A DNA stretch of 64,000 bases from Pieris napi (lineage: Eukaryota > Arthropoda > Insecta > Lepidoptera > Pieridae): contig NC_062249.1 of NCBI RefSeq assembly GCF_905475465.1, positions 1,190,501 to 1,254,500 of the forward strand, written 5' to 3'. The position numbers and the translations under genes are program-made. Positions 53,632 to 63,638 of the stretch are shown here, piece by piece (position 1 is the first letter of the stretch; each line of letters opens with the position of its first letter). The notes beneath the pieces were generated by a model. It was not told the origin of the DNA, searched no databases, and saw nothing but the letters and a program-made list of their open reading frames with translations.

Positions 53632-53639
53632 CATACACC
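53632..53639 (+). repeat. 8-bp target site duplication, right
   Basis: CATACACC directly after the right end; see the left copy at 51,746-51,753. Confidence 0.9.
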
Positions 53640-54505
53640 GTGCTCAAATACTTCCCGTAGGCTCGTTTGCCCCTATCTATAAAAAATATTGGTGTCAACT
53701 TACTTTTTCATATTGGTTATATGCTCTCAGTGATTTTTTTATAGGACGATATGTTTATGTGATATATACGATATGTGCCAGAAGTCCGAGGTGTTGGTCT
53801 AACGTTGTGCCTGGGGTGCCTTATCATCGTCATTTGGTGATGATGAAGCAATAGATAAGCGCATATCCCTCTCCAAAGGACAGCTTAACTCTGGTATATA
53901 TACTTACCTGTGAATTAAATGTTGTCTGTTCATGCGTTTTGAATTATATTGAATTATATAATAATCCAATAAAACCATTCCTACCATAATCCCCTGTACC
54001 ATGTATCTGAAGTACTATTGTACGGTCCACAAAATAAATTATAATCGGACGAGCCCTCAAGTAGTACGTCTTCTTCGTATCTAAAATTGCTTACCATTTA
54101 TGGCCTGGGACCAATATAATAATTCATTTAACGGTACACGACGTTACTAATGGCGTACTTCATACTTCTTATAACTTTCAATTCCATTAATTATATGAAT
54201 ACTTGATATTTAATTGACTTAATGTCCCATGACACCTGAATGGGTCATTTTATTTCTGAGCCAATTAGACTTAAGGCAAACTAATATATATAATAAAATA
54301 ATTTTTAATATAAAAAATTGAATTGTTCACTTAAGAAACTCTTACTCACTCTCTTATTAAATTATAGGTTTATAGGACATAACATGTAAGTAATTTTTCA
54401 AAACACATAATGAAAAACTGAAATTCAATATAATTTAGAGAAATTTTCGAATAGCCATCAATCAAAACAGTCAAATTACCTGAATTGTGGGGCCCATGTT
54501 GGTAA
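53640..54505. other. Interval with no gene seen
   Basis: AT-rich, no coding domain. Confidence 0.35.
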
Positions 54506-54509
54506 ACAA

Positions 54510-54640
54510 TTACTTAGGGTATTCAAGAAAAGAGCGTAGGTACCAATTCTTAAAAGGCTGGCATCGCAATTGCAAACCCTTGGGCACTGAGAGTGTCCGT
54601 TGGCCCTCTCACTTAACATTAGGTGAGGCCTAAGGAAACC
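54510..54640 (+). mobile_element. LINE-A 3' fragment
   Basis: ACTTAGGGTATTCAAGAAAA, GAGCGTAGGTACCAATTCTT, AAAAGGCTGGCATCGCAATT and AACATTAGGTGAGGCC follow LINE-A order in sense, diverged. Confidence 0.7.
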
Positions 54641-54945
54641 TGCAGCTCTCTTCACTTCATATAGTATTGGATTGCCAAGCTTCCGCCTTCCTTGTGGATC
54701 ACCTGATTGGTGATATGTGCATCCATATGTCTTCCTGTATATGTCAAATGGCACTTGCGTAGTTTTTGGTCGTGCTTCAAGAGTTGCGTGTTGTCCATCT
54801 TCTCGGGCCAGTAGAATACGGCGGATACAGCTGTTGAAGACTTCGAGCCGGTACAAGGTCACTGACAAAAGATAAAGACGTTTTAAGAGTAGAAGAGTAC
54901 TTTACGTTTAATTAATTATTTTAAAAGCAAAAATACTTTTCTATT
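54640..54945 (-). other. Unassigned 130-residue open frame
   Basis: A minus-strand frame from 54,868 to 54,476 (130 residues) reads through a patch richer in GC than its flanks and then through the LINE-A fragment. The part outside LINE-A (about 54,640-54,868) includes VFNSCIRRILLAREDGQHA, KTTQVPFDIYRKTYGCTY and GDPQGRRKLGNPILYE. It does not match a domain I can name; it could be the remains of an element coding region in another frame. Confidence 0.25.
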
Positions 54946-54948
54946 ATA

Positions 54949-55115
54949 CAGTGTAAACTCTTTATAACGAATTTCATTGGACCGAGGATTTTTAATCGTT
55001 ATAGAGAGGTTACGCTATAGTGACGGAAGAATTAATGTATGGGAATTAGTTTAACCCAAATAAATTAAACTCATTTTTTCGTTATAACGTTAAACGTTAT
55101 AAAGAGTTTACGCTG
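54949..55115. mobile_element. Short Tc1/pogo-like MITE
   Basis: CAGTGTAAACTCTTTATAAC at the left and its inverse with one mismatch at the right (GTTATAAAGAGTTTACGCTG), flanked by TA at 54,947-54,948 and 55,116-55,117. 167 bases, non-coding. It resembles the pogo-like element at 28.6 kb in having CAGT ends and CTCT(T)ATAA words. Confidence 0.8.
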
Positions 55116-55119
55116 TACG

Positions 55120-55785
55120 TTTATCTGTCTTGTAAGATTTTGCTTCTATGATAGGTTAACTAACTATTTGATGAATTGTATGTCAGACGGAGGCATTATT
55201 AAAATAAGAAAATAAAAATCAATTATCAAGACCAAAACACAACCAACTTTGATATTAAAAAAAAAGATTTTCCGAAGATTTTTCTAGGGACGTCGTTTGC
55301 ACTAAAACAGCGAAAGAAAATTACACGAATTAATAAACTTTATTAAAATTGTTGGGATAATTGTGCGAAAGCAGAACCAAAATGGGGCATGGGGCCCTTA
55401 AATGATTTTTTACTTTCACACTGATTTGTAGTAATCCGACCTCTGTATCTTCTCTTCTTATTCTTTCATTGAAAATTATCTACCACAAAGTCCATCAGAA
55501 AATACAATACACAATACACTAACAACCCGCCGTTATTACCGTTGGTTAATCGAATCTTGCCTTCAATTATTTTGCCATAAATTTAAAATCGTGAGTTAAG
55601 GGCGATTCGATTATGTATTAATATTTGCACATGTGTTCAGCAATCGATCGATGAAGCTATAAATTATTATAATGCGTTGGTAGGGTTGCCTTTTTTGATT
55701 TTTCATTGTTAACACAGGGCCGGAGTTGTTGGTTTAATTGGTTTCACAAGGGCAAGCTTACCATATAAGATTAATAATAATTATA
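55120..55785. other. AT-rich interval, no gene seen
   Basis: No coding signal. Confidence 0.35.
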
Positions 55786-55789
55786 ATAA

Positions 55790-56015
55790 TCAGTGGCACT
55801 ACAACCTCTTTAGGTCTGGGCCTCAGATTTCTGAGTCTGTTTCATGATCATTTTTCAAACTAATACGCAAGTAGGTGATCAGCCTACCTGACACACGCCG
55901 TCTACTTTTTGGGTAGATAGATATAGAATATAATCATAATAATAGCAGTCCAGTCCATTGGTGCACAGCCGGGGATCGAACCTACGACCTCAGGGATGAG
56001 TCGCACGCTGAAGTT
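55790..56015 (-). repeat. SINE-A copy with central deletion
   Basis: AATCAGTGGCACTACAACCT, then TAGGTCTGGGCCTCAG, GTAGGTGATCAGCCTACCTG and, after a replaced centre, CCGGGGATCGAACCTACGAC and the head. Confidence 0.85.
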
Positions 56016-56154
56016 CAATGGCGATTATAATGATGGATTCTAAATTGATCCTAAAATTTGAAAAAGGAAAAAAAAGGCGGAGTACAAGAAATGGGAAGGT
56101 GAAATAAAATTTTTTTTTAGTTCACAGTTCGTTGGGTTGTTTATAGAAAAATAA

Positions 56155-56588
56155 CCTGTGGCCCTACAACCTTTCAAACCAGGGCCTCAGATTTCTGTAT
56201 CTGTTTATTTTTAATATATACAAGTAGTGATCAGCCTTTTTTTATGTAATAGGAGGCAAACGGGCCGGAGGCTCACCTGATGTTAAGTGATACCGCCGCC
56301 CATGGACACTCACAATGCCAGAAGAAGGCTCGCAAGTGCGTTGCCGGAATTTCAAGAATTGGTACGCTCTTTTCTTGAAGGACCCTAAGTCGAATTGGTT
56401 CAGAAATACTTCAGTGCCTTCTGTGCCTTTATGCTGTTGGCTTCTAAGGCATGCCAGTTTCCTCACGATGTTTTCCTTCACCCTACGAACGATTGTTACA
56501 TGCGTATATAGACAGAAAGTCCATTGGTGCACGGGAAACTCAGGGATGAAAGCCGCACGCTGAAACCATAAAGCCAAAACTGTTAGGA
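56155..56588 (-). repeat. SINE-A copy split by a LINE-A insertion
   Basis: The 3' part (GTGGCCCTACAACC to GTAGTGATCAGCC, 56,157-56,238) and the 5' part (TTCTGTGCCTTTATGC to the head, about 56,418-56,588) are halves of one SINE-A. A LINE-A end lies between them. Confidence 0.85.
56237..56417 (-). mobile_element. LINE-A 3' insertion within SINE-A
   Basis: Reversed A-tail TTTTTTTATGTAATAGGAGG, the C-terminal block and TTCAGAAATACTTCAGTG. It is only about 180 bases long and well preserved compared with the SINE, in line with a younger, 5'-truncated insertion. Confidence 0.85.
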
Positions 56589-56589
56589 T

Positions 56590-58010
56590 TTTCGATTTTA
56601 ATTTCAATGAAGTTCCTTCAATAATTGATTAATAACTTCTTTATTTCAGATTATATCCATAAATTAATAATAATAGACTTACCAAGAATACCAGGACGAT
56701 GTCTTAAAGTTAGATCTCAGTTGTTAAGTGATAAGCATTCAGGTCAAATATTGCAATTAACTAATTTTTAAAGCTAGTGTGTATAAATTTACAAAATTCA
56801 ATTCAATTTTTTTTAAATACAATAAGTATAGCTACTGCTGTATCCGTCAGTGAACATTCAAATTTAAGAACTGTCAAAAAGTTTCTGTCATTTTGACAGT
56901 GATATTTCGCATAATATTGCTTACTAATATTTCTGTCTATACATCCCTGTCCAAGCACGGAGGTCCCTATCTCGTACTCCTTAATAATCGCCTTTGAAGA
57001 AACATGCACCTATCAACACTTATCTAGCCACTTGCTCTATAATTTATGCTTACAAATTTTATATTGTTATTTGCCCGAGGTAATATTAATCACTGGTGTA
57101 ATCATTTTATATTAAAGGTGCAGCTTTTAATGAATAACAGAGTATATCTACATTATTTATGGCTTATTTTATAATTAGCCCAGTACCTCCTCCCAAATTT
57201 GAATCCCTTAAAATTTCAATTGCAATTTAAAATGTTTTCTAAAATGACTGATCTGAATGTTATCTGTAGTTGATGAGTCCAGCAATGTCAACTGTCACAA
57301 GAACGGCTTAAACACGGTGCTTCAATTGTTATTTTAATTACAAAGAATATTCATTTGAAACGCCATTCAGTAATTTAATTTTACATTGGTTTGAGTGGAT
57401 TTTAATATCACTTTCAATTACTATTAGTAAAAAATATAAAAATACATCAAACAATATAGCTATAGATATATATAGTAACATAAAGAATATGAAATAATAT
57501 TGTAAATTTGTCGAATCAGGGCTCCACCTTAAACCATCTCCAAATGTTTTCTACATATTTTCATCACTCGGCAACGATGTACCATGGAATAATGTGGTGG
57601 CGCATGCTCTTTAGCCCCATATAAAGTAATTAAAACATCATGATTTTTAAAATGAATGAAAGAAAGTACAAATTTTTGGCTTTAACCTAACCTAAACTAA
57701 CATAATTCACTGGGACTTAAACAATATCATTTACATCATGCATCTAATATTATCAGATTTTAAATTATTCAAGGGGTCCAAAGCCTACTTACAATGCAAG
57801 TCGTAAAGAACGATAGAAGAAAATTTGGAGCTGTTTTTAGGTGAAGTCGTGATTCGACAAATTTACCAACACACACACAGGCCTATTAAGACCGTTTAAG
57901 AGGAGATAAAAAATTAATATAAAATATATAAGTACTACGCAGGGTCAATTTGCTTATAAGCGATTTCGGGCGACCCTTGCCAAATAGACGTAAATAGAAA
58001 CGTCCATAAA
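56590..58010. other. Long interval with no gene seen
   Basis: AT-rich DNA without recognised domain or repeat-family member. The 68-residue minus-strand frame at 56,803-57,009 is unassigned. Confidence 0.4.
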
Positions 58011-58015
58011 AAAAA

Positions 58016-58420
58016 GTGCGTGCGTACAAAGTACACATGTCAGAAGTGAAACTTCTTTGGCAAACTAATTTTTAACTCTTGTTCATATTTATACAAATCT
58101 AAAACTTTAGATTTCCGAGACTTAGAGAGAGGGAAAAAATAGATATGTTAGGAATTTAATGAATTTAATTGTCATTGAAATATTAAAATTGTCAAAACAC
58201 GTCGCATTTTAATTTACAATATGGCATTTGAGATTTCATAATAATATTTCATAAATTCTCTTTACGAAATTTTATTTTAAAAAATATAATTTCTATAAAT
58301 TCACCCTTCTCACTCTCTCTCAATCGCTGTCTCCCTTTTCTTCGACAAAAACGCTGCACATCTTCGTGACGTTCCGTAAAAAAATTACCCTTATGCGCCT
58401 AAAGAAGTTTCACTTCAACA
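58016..58420 (-). mobile_element. P5: P-family copy, GAAGTGAAACTTC subtype
   Basis: GTGCGTGCGTACAAAGTACA at the left edge, GAAGTGAAACTTC at 58,043-58,055, GAAGTTTCACTTC at 58,404-58,416 preceded by GCGCCTAAA. Aligned end to end with P6 (61.65 kb), including the TTCACCCTTCTCACTCTC-like block and CTTCGTGACGT. Confidence 0.75.
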
Positions 58421-58644
58421 AGTGAAGAGATAATCATAATGTCATCATATGGGCATTTGATACTATTATCCCCGCAGCAAGAGTTTGCATAAAATAAAAT
58501 TAATATTACGGCGTAGCAGAGCAGAGGTGAAGTTCAAAAGGCTACTTAAGTGTCTATTAAAGTTCCTTAAATTTTATTACAGCATTAAGACGCTTTATTG
58601 ACTATGAAATGTATCGTTTACACCGTCTTGGTTATTTTAGACGC

Positions 58645-59040
58645 TGCCTTGTTGACCAGGTACTTGATTCTCAACCCTGAGGTCGTGGGTTTGACTTCGG
58701 AAAAGGCAGACTGTAAAAATACTATAATGTACTGCGGAAATCAAGGGTTTGAATAGCAGTATGGATACCAACGGAATGGACCAACAAACCATGGACAGTT
58801 ACATTGCCAGTAGGCTCGCAAGTGCTGGCCGTTTAAGAATTGGTACTCTTTTTTTGACCATAAGTCGAATTGATTCGGAATTACTTTAGTGGGCGATGGA
58901 CATTCATTTCTACGCCCTTGATTTGAGAACTGGCAGTAAATATAAAATTAGAAGCATTTAATTTATATTTCTTTTTTGACGTTCATAAGTGTACATTGTG
59001 TTACCTACATGAATAAATGATTTTTGACTTTTGACTTTTT
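58645..59040 (+). repeat. tRNA-headed SINE with LINE-B tail, split by LINE-A
   Basis: CTCAACCCTGAGGTCGTGGG, TTTGACTTCGG (B-box-like) at 58,673-58,702; after a LINE-A fragment, TCTACGCCCTTGATTTGAGA, ACTGGCAGTAAATA, CATAAGTGTACATTG and TTTTTGACTTTTGACTTT complete the LINE-B type end. Probably a second member of the SINE family at 50.9 kb. Confidence 0.55.
58785..58900 (-). mobile_element. LINE-A 3' fragment
   Basis: CCATGGACAGTTACATTGCC, AGTAGGCTCGCAAGTG, CCGTTTAAGAATTGGTACTC and AAGTCGAATTGATTCGG on the minus strand, with deletions. Confidence 0.7.
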
Positions 59041-59390
59041 TTGACGTCAGGGTTGAGAATCGAGTTTCGAGCCCGTTTGGCTTCTGTAACATTAAAAAAA
59101 TTCTATCATTGTAACCCTGGACACCTGCGTTTGATAACGTCCTACGTTCATGATTGATGGATCAAAGCTAACATTACAAAATACATATCCCAAAGGTCGT
59201 AATGTCAAAACCTTCACGGCAATTAATAATATTGCGTATAAAGATTGCGCAATAGTTAAGGGCCATTTTATTACGACGTAAATCAAGCTACATTTTAGAA
59301 AGTACAGTACACAGCGGGGAACATTTTATTATTATTTGTATACGGTTATTTTAAAAGCTTAGAATATATTTATTTACCTATCACACACAA
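59040..59390. other. Interval with no gene seen
   Basis: No coding domain. Confidence 0.3.
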
Positions 59391-59392
59391 CA

Positions 59393-59495
59393 GAGCAGTG
59401 TTGGCAGCGTGCGACTCTCATCCCTGAGGTAGTAGGTTCGAGCCCCGGCTGTGCACCAATGTACTTTCTATGTACGCATTTAACATTCGCATAGT
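59393..59495 (+). repeat. SINE-A head, 3'-truncated
   Basis: AGAGCAGTGTTGGCAGCGTG, CTCTCATCCCTGAGG, B-box-like GGTTCGAGCCC and TGCACCAATGTACTTTCTAT up to TTAACATTCGCAT. The A-box segment is partly deleted. Confidence 0.8.
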
Positions 59496-59576
59496 GGGTA
59501 AGTGTGGGCAGAAACTGTCGGACCGTGCAGTCGAAACGCGATGATACACCCATTATTTCTATGTATATATTAAATT

Positions 59577-59852
59577 AATAAATCAGGTCGCTACAACCTT
59601 TTAGGTCTGGGCTTCTGGTTTTAGTATCTGTTTCATGATTAATTATTTGTCAATCCAATTAGCCTATAGCTGACACAAGCCGTCGACTTTTTAGGTCTTA
59701 GACAAGCCGGTTTCCTCAAGAAGTTTTCCTTCACCGTTCGAGCGAATGTTAAATGCGCACATAGAAAAAAAGTCCATTGGTGCACAGCCGGGGATCGAAC
59801 CTACGACCTCAGGGATGAGAATCGCACGCTGAAGCCACTAGGCCAACACTGC
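59577..59852 (-). repeat. SINE-A copy, near full length
   Basis: AATAAATCAGGTCGCTACAA at the left; GACTTTTTAGGTCTTAGACA, CTTCACCGTTCGAGCGAATG, GGGATCGAACC and CCACTAGGCCAACACTGCTC. With the partial head at 59,393 it forms an inverted pair. Confidence 0.9.
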
Positions 59853-60240
59853 TCACATTGCTATGTGTGTTTTTAATATTCGTTGACGAAAGAAGAAACA
59901 AGAAACCTTTATATACGTTCTGTGCTACCAATTAAGTAAGGTTTACTTAACTAAAGTAAAACCAGGCAACATTTCTTTGAATATCAATATATTTGCGTAA
60001 TTCCAAGTATTTGAAAGAGTGCAATAAAACATCATAACAATGAGAGAAAGATATCAAATCATGGTAAGTACGAAGAGGACAGACATACATGCAATGTTCA
60101 TTAAAGAGGGTCAATGGGGGTGTAATTTCCCCCCACCCCCGAGCGATCCTGTGGTCGTCTTTTTAATTTGTACTCGGGTTTCAGGGGTGGCAAATGTAAT
60201 TTTAAATAGCCAGCAACAATAAATAAGAGCAAAAGATAAA
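59853..60240. other. Interval with no gene seen
   Basis: A C-rich tract CCCCCCACCCCCGAGCG lies at about 60,129. No domain was found in the open frames. Confidence 0.3.
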
Positions 60241-60241
60241 A

Positions 60242-60430
60242 TAAATAAATCAGTGGTGCTACAATCCTTTTAGGTCGGGGCCTCAGTTTTCTGTATCTTT
60301 CATGATCATTTGTCATTTGCAAGTCGGTGATTACTCGCCGTCGACTTTTTGGGTTTAAGGCAATGGTGCACAGCCGGGGATCGAACCTACCACCTCAGGG
60401 ATGAGAGTCGCACGCTTAAGCGTCAACACT
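60242..60430 (-). repeat. SINE-A copy with internal deletion
   Basis: AATAAATCAGTGGTGCTACA, GGCCTCAG, CGTCGACTTTTTGGGTTTAA then, after a deletion, GTGCACAGCCGGGGATCGAA and the head. Confidence 0.85.
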
Positions 60431-60945
60431 CGTAGATAATATAACTATAAATAATACTATGTATGTAACTTTATTCGAGTGACAAAATATATACGTAATT
60501 AAAATATATCTTTATATTATAAAAATAAATAATAGTTTAAAAAATAAAATATAGGGTTGCTCGAAGAGCGCCCCACGCTTTTTCACAATAATACACAGAT
60601 TTTTTGTGCATTACCATTTTCAGCCTAAATTAGGAATTATTTTTCACTTTTTAGTTTGATGTGCTTTAAAAGCGTGTTTTTTAGTTTTTTTTAACTATTT
60701 ATTTATATATTTTATTATTTTTTAGTTAATTTTTTTTTTCATTATTTTTTTAGGATTATTGCATTGTCATCGATCTTTGACAGGTGCGCAAAGTTTCAAT
60801 TATATCTGTTCGTTAAAAGTGGGTCAAAATCGAGTCCTAAGGAGTCAGTTACATACATACATACTTACAGGTGAAGCTAATATAAAGCATGTAAAAATAA
60901 CGTCTACTTCTTAAAATTATAATTTTTGTCGTTATTTGTTTTTAA
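60430..60945. other. AT-rich interval, no gene seen
   Basis: Contains ACATACATACATAC at about 60,850. It ends in TTTTTAATATTCAG, which could be a splice acceptor in front of the following remnant. Confidence 0.35.
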
Positions 60946-60952
60946 TATTCAG

Positions 60953-61168
60953 ATGTTCCAGTCGTTAGCTTATACTGATTCCACAAAATAAGCTTTGTTA
61001 ATCGACTACTTCAACGGTGACAACCCTGAACCTCCGAGACAGAACAGCCAGGAGGCACAGCTTCTTATCAACGAATTAATTCTAGACTAACGAAGACTGG
61101 GGGCAGCCGCGATTAACACAGCCACCCTTATCAAGACTTATGAATATTTAGAGATCGCAATGATATAA
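60953..61168 (+). pseudogene. Unidentified degraded exon-like remnant
   Basis: A 72-codon frame beginning at an ATG right after TATTCAG. It is interrupted by TAA at 60,989-60,991 and at 61,088-61,090 and ends in TAA at 61,166-61,168. Between the stops it reads like real protein: LLIDYFNGDNPEPPRQNSQE, AQLLINELILD, and then RRLGAAAINTATLIKTYEYL. Codon composition is more even than in the flanks. I do not recognise the family. It may be an exon of a dead element gene or of a host gene. Confidence 0.35.
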
Positions 61169-61169
61169 T

Positions 61170-61650
61170 TAATTATTATCAGTTTAATTCAAATTTAAAA
61201 TAGTTTTAAAATTATATTTACTATTAATCATACATACATAATCAAGATTATTATAAAAATAACACAAAAGATCATCTCGAAACAATATGTCAAAAATTAA
61301 AAAAAAAATTAAAAATTTAGTAATACTTTTGTTTTTCATTAATTATCGTTTTTGTTTTTCGCCCATAAACGCTGATTAATGAACACAATTGTATTACTTT
61401 AAATAAAAGTGGTTAATTGTGTCTCAGAAATTTAATTAAATAATTAATATTAATAATATCAAAAATAAACAATTGTTTAGGGGGGTTAAAATGTAACTTT
61501 GAGCTTTTTAACGTCTGGATCGAGGACGAAGAGAGGTGATCATTTCATGAATGTATGCCTACTTTATGATATATACTAAAGTTTATTATAGTATATATAT
61601 ATATATAATAAGTTTATCTTTAAAAAAGCTCTAATAAATGTCTGTTAAAA
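61170..61650. other. AT-rich interval, no gene seen
   Basis: TA-repeat run near 61,590-61,610. No coding signal. Confidence 0.35.
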
Positions 61651-61653
61651 AAA

Positions 61654-62068
61654 AGTGCGTGCGTACAAAGTACACAGGTCAGAAGGGAAATTTGTTTTTT
61701 TTAGTCTTAAATCTAAAAATTTCCGAGAAAAAAGAAGATATGTTAGGAATTTAATTAATTTAATTGTCATTAAAATATACTTAATATTTAAAATTAATAC
61801 AAATAAAAAATTTAATTCATTTCTTCTATAATAACATAATAAAAACACTTGGCATTTTAATTTACAATTCGTCATTTGAGATTTCAATAAATTATTTTGC
61901 ATAAAATAATTAAATCAATTTTAATTTTAAAGTAATTCGCCCTTCTCACTCTCCCTCAATCGGTCTCAATCGCTCTCTCTTTTTTTTCGAAAAAAACGTC
62001 TTCGTGACGTCTCCGTAAAAATTTTACCCATGAGCGCATGAGCGCCTAAAGAAGTTTCACTTCAAAAA
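61654..62068 (-). mobile_element. P6: P-family copy, GAAGTGAAACTTC subtype
   Basis: GTGCGTGCGTACAAAGTACA, a mutated inner palindrome (GAAGGGAAATTTG at 61,682), GTTAGGAATTTAAT in common with P5, CTTCGTGACGTCTCCGTAAA and GAAGTTTCACTTC at 62,051-62,063. The 85-residue minus-strand frame is not a gene. Confidence 0.7.
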
Positions 62069-62079
62069 TGTTTTTTTTT

Positions 62080-62245
62080 GTGTACGCAAACGGGAGGCTC
62101 ACCTGATGTTAAGTCTGCACATGGACACATTGCCAGAAGGCTCGCAAGTGCGTTACCGGCGTTTTAAGAATCGATACTCTCTTCTTGAAGGACCCTTAGG
62201 AATTGGTTCGGAAATTCGTCAGTGGGCAGCTGGTGCCACATCTTA
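62080..62245 (-). mobile_element. LINE-A 3' fragment
   Basis: GCAAACGGGAGGCTCACCTG, CCAGAAGGCTCGCAAGTGCG, TTCTTGAAGGACCCTTAGGA and GTGGGCAGCTGGTGCCACAT. It abuts P6. Confidence 0.8.
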
Positions 62246-62655
62246 AAAAACTTCAATGATAATTAAATCACCGCCTCTATAGATTATTCGCTCTTCGCGC
62301 GAAGGTCCGAGCGGGTGGCATATTAAGACGAAGTTGGAAGTAAAAAAAGGCGAAAAAGAGTTTTATATTCTCTCTCGAATGGGAAGAAATAGGAGAAATC
62401 TTTCTCATTTAGTCCACCAGTTCATACTGGGGTGCTGTAGCGGGCGGTTGCTCGTGTAATTAAAATACTTGAAGCTGTAATTAAAAGTTGTGAGGTGATT
62501 TGTGTGTGTGTGTAGTGTTGTGTACGTGGATGTTGTAATTAAGACTTTTCTTCAGAAAAGTACTTTGAGTAAGCTCAACTTTTTCGATTAGATTTTCTGC
62601 ATATGACGAGATAGGAGTAAAGTTTTGTATTGTTTATTGATTGGGAACGTACTCT
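62245..62655. other. Unassigned interval, partly GC-richer
   Basis: The patch ATTCGCTCTTCGCGCGAAGG to GTGGCATATTAAGACGAAG (about 62,287-62,328) and GCTGTAGCGGGCGGTTGCTC (62,435-62,454) are not part of any repeat family found here. No coding frame. Confidence 0.3.
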
Positions 62656-62659
62656 TTAC

Positions 62660-62928
62660 TTTTTTTATGTAATAGGAGGCAAACGGGCAGGAGACTCACC
62701 TGGTGTTAAGTGATACCGCCGCCTATGGGCACTCGCACTGTAGGCTCGTAAGTGCGTTGCCGGCTTTTCAATAATCGGTACTCTTTTCTTGAAGGGAACG
62801 TCGAATTGGTTCGTAAATACTTCAGTGGGCAGCTGGTTCCACATGGTGGTGGCGGCAAAAACTGCCTTCAAATACGCTCAGTTCTGAAACGACGGACGGC
62901 GATGTGATACGGGTGTTTGTATTCTGAA
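62660..62928 (-). mobile_element. LINE-A 3' fragment
   Basis: TTTTTTATGTAATAGGAGGC, CACCTGGTGTTAAGTGATAC, TCGAATTGGTTCGTAAATAC, GCAGCTGGTTCCACATGGTG, ACTGCCTTCAAATACGCTCA and GAAACGACGGACGGCGATG. Open for 68 codons on the minus strand but only the C-terminal tail. Confidence 0.85.
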
Positions 62929-62929
62929 A

Positions 62930-63155
62930 ACTGAATTTAAAATTTCAAATAATTATAAAAATATTTTGAATCCCCTTAACATTCAAGGCCTGTGGGGCGT
63001 GGGCCCCGCGTTGTAAAACACTGCCTTAACCCTGCAATGGGTTGCGTCAACTAAACGCGCACAACTTTTCGTTCCTTATATGTAGTTTGCGTAGTTGATA
63101 CGTGCCTCAAATGTCAAAACTGTCGATATTAATCAAAGAAGTGTGAACAGACCCT
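62930..63155. other. Interval with no gene seen
   Basis: GTGGGGCGTGGGCCCCGCGTTG near 62,992 resembles the GGGCCCCG words at the hAT ends, in isolation. Confidence 0.25.
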
Positions 63156-63156
63156 T

Positions 63157-63380
63157 TGTTTCACAATGTATGGATAAAGTACCAAATAGCTATGCAACAC
63201 ATAAATTATTTGGAAGATAAATTGTGCTAAATGACACTTCATCGGACTTATATCTTATGATGGACTTTATATGACGAATAGCGCTATCTGACAGTCGTGA
63301 AACGCAACAATAGTGTTTATCCTACCAATAAGTAATAAATAGCTAATTTGTAACTTATCCGTACATTGTGAAACATACCC
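63157..63380. mobile_element. MITE of the GGGTCTGTTTCAC family, second copy
   Basis: TTGTTTCACAATGTATGGAT to GTACATTGTGAAACATACCC, followed by TAA. Interior blocks (GGTACTTTATCC, ACTGTCAGATAGCGCTATTC reversed) match 49,137-49,375. The left edge has changed (GACCCTTT in place of GGGTCT). Confidence 0.75.
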
Positions 63381-63424
63381 TAAGTGATACAAACGAATGT
63401 ATAGTTCATTGACACTTATTTTTA

Positions 63425-63505
63425 TAGTACATGGGGCAAACGGGCAGGAGGCTCATCTGATGTTAAGTGATACGCACTTGGACACTGTCAATGCCAGAAG
63501 GCGAG
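63425..63505 (-). mobile_element. LINE-A 3' fragment, very short
   Basis: TACATGGGGCAAACGGGCAG, GAGGCTCATCTGATGTTAAG and ATGCCAGAAGGCGAG. Confidence 0.7.
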
Positions 63506-63638
63506 TGTGAAATCTAACACTTATTTATCTAATATAATTAACGTGACTAAATACGCTGCGTTTATTGTTACGTTAGAGCTTTTCTCCATAATTGGAGAAG
63601 AGAATTTTTGTTGCAATTACAACCAATATCCATCATCT

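Noticed and set aside
54476..54868. 130-residue minus-strand open frame as a host gene
   Set aside because: It runs antisense through a LINE-A end, has no recognisable domain and no start or splice context.
56242..56607. 121-residue minus-strand frame
   Set aside because: It is a chance fusion of a reversed SINE-A head and the LINE-A C-terminus.
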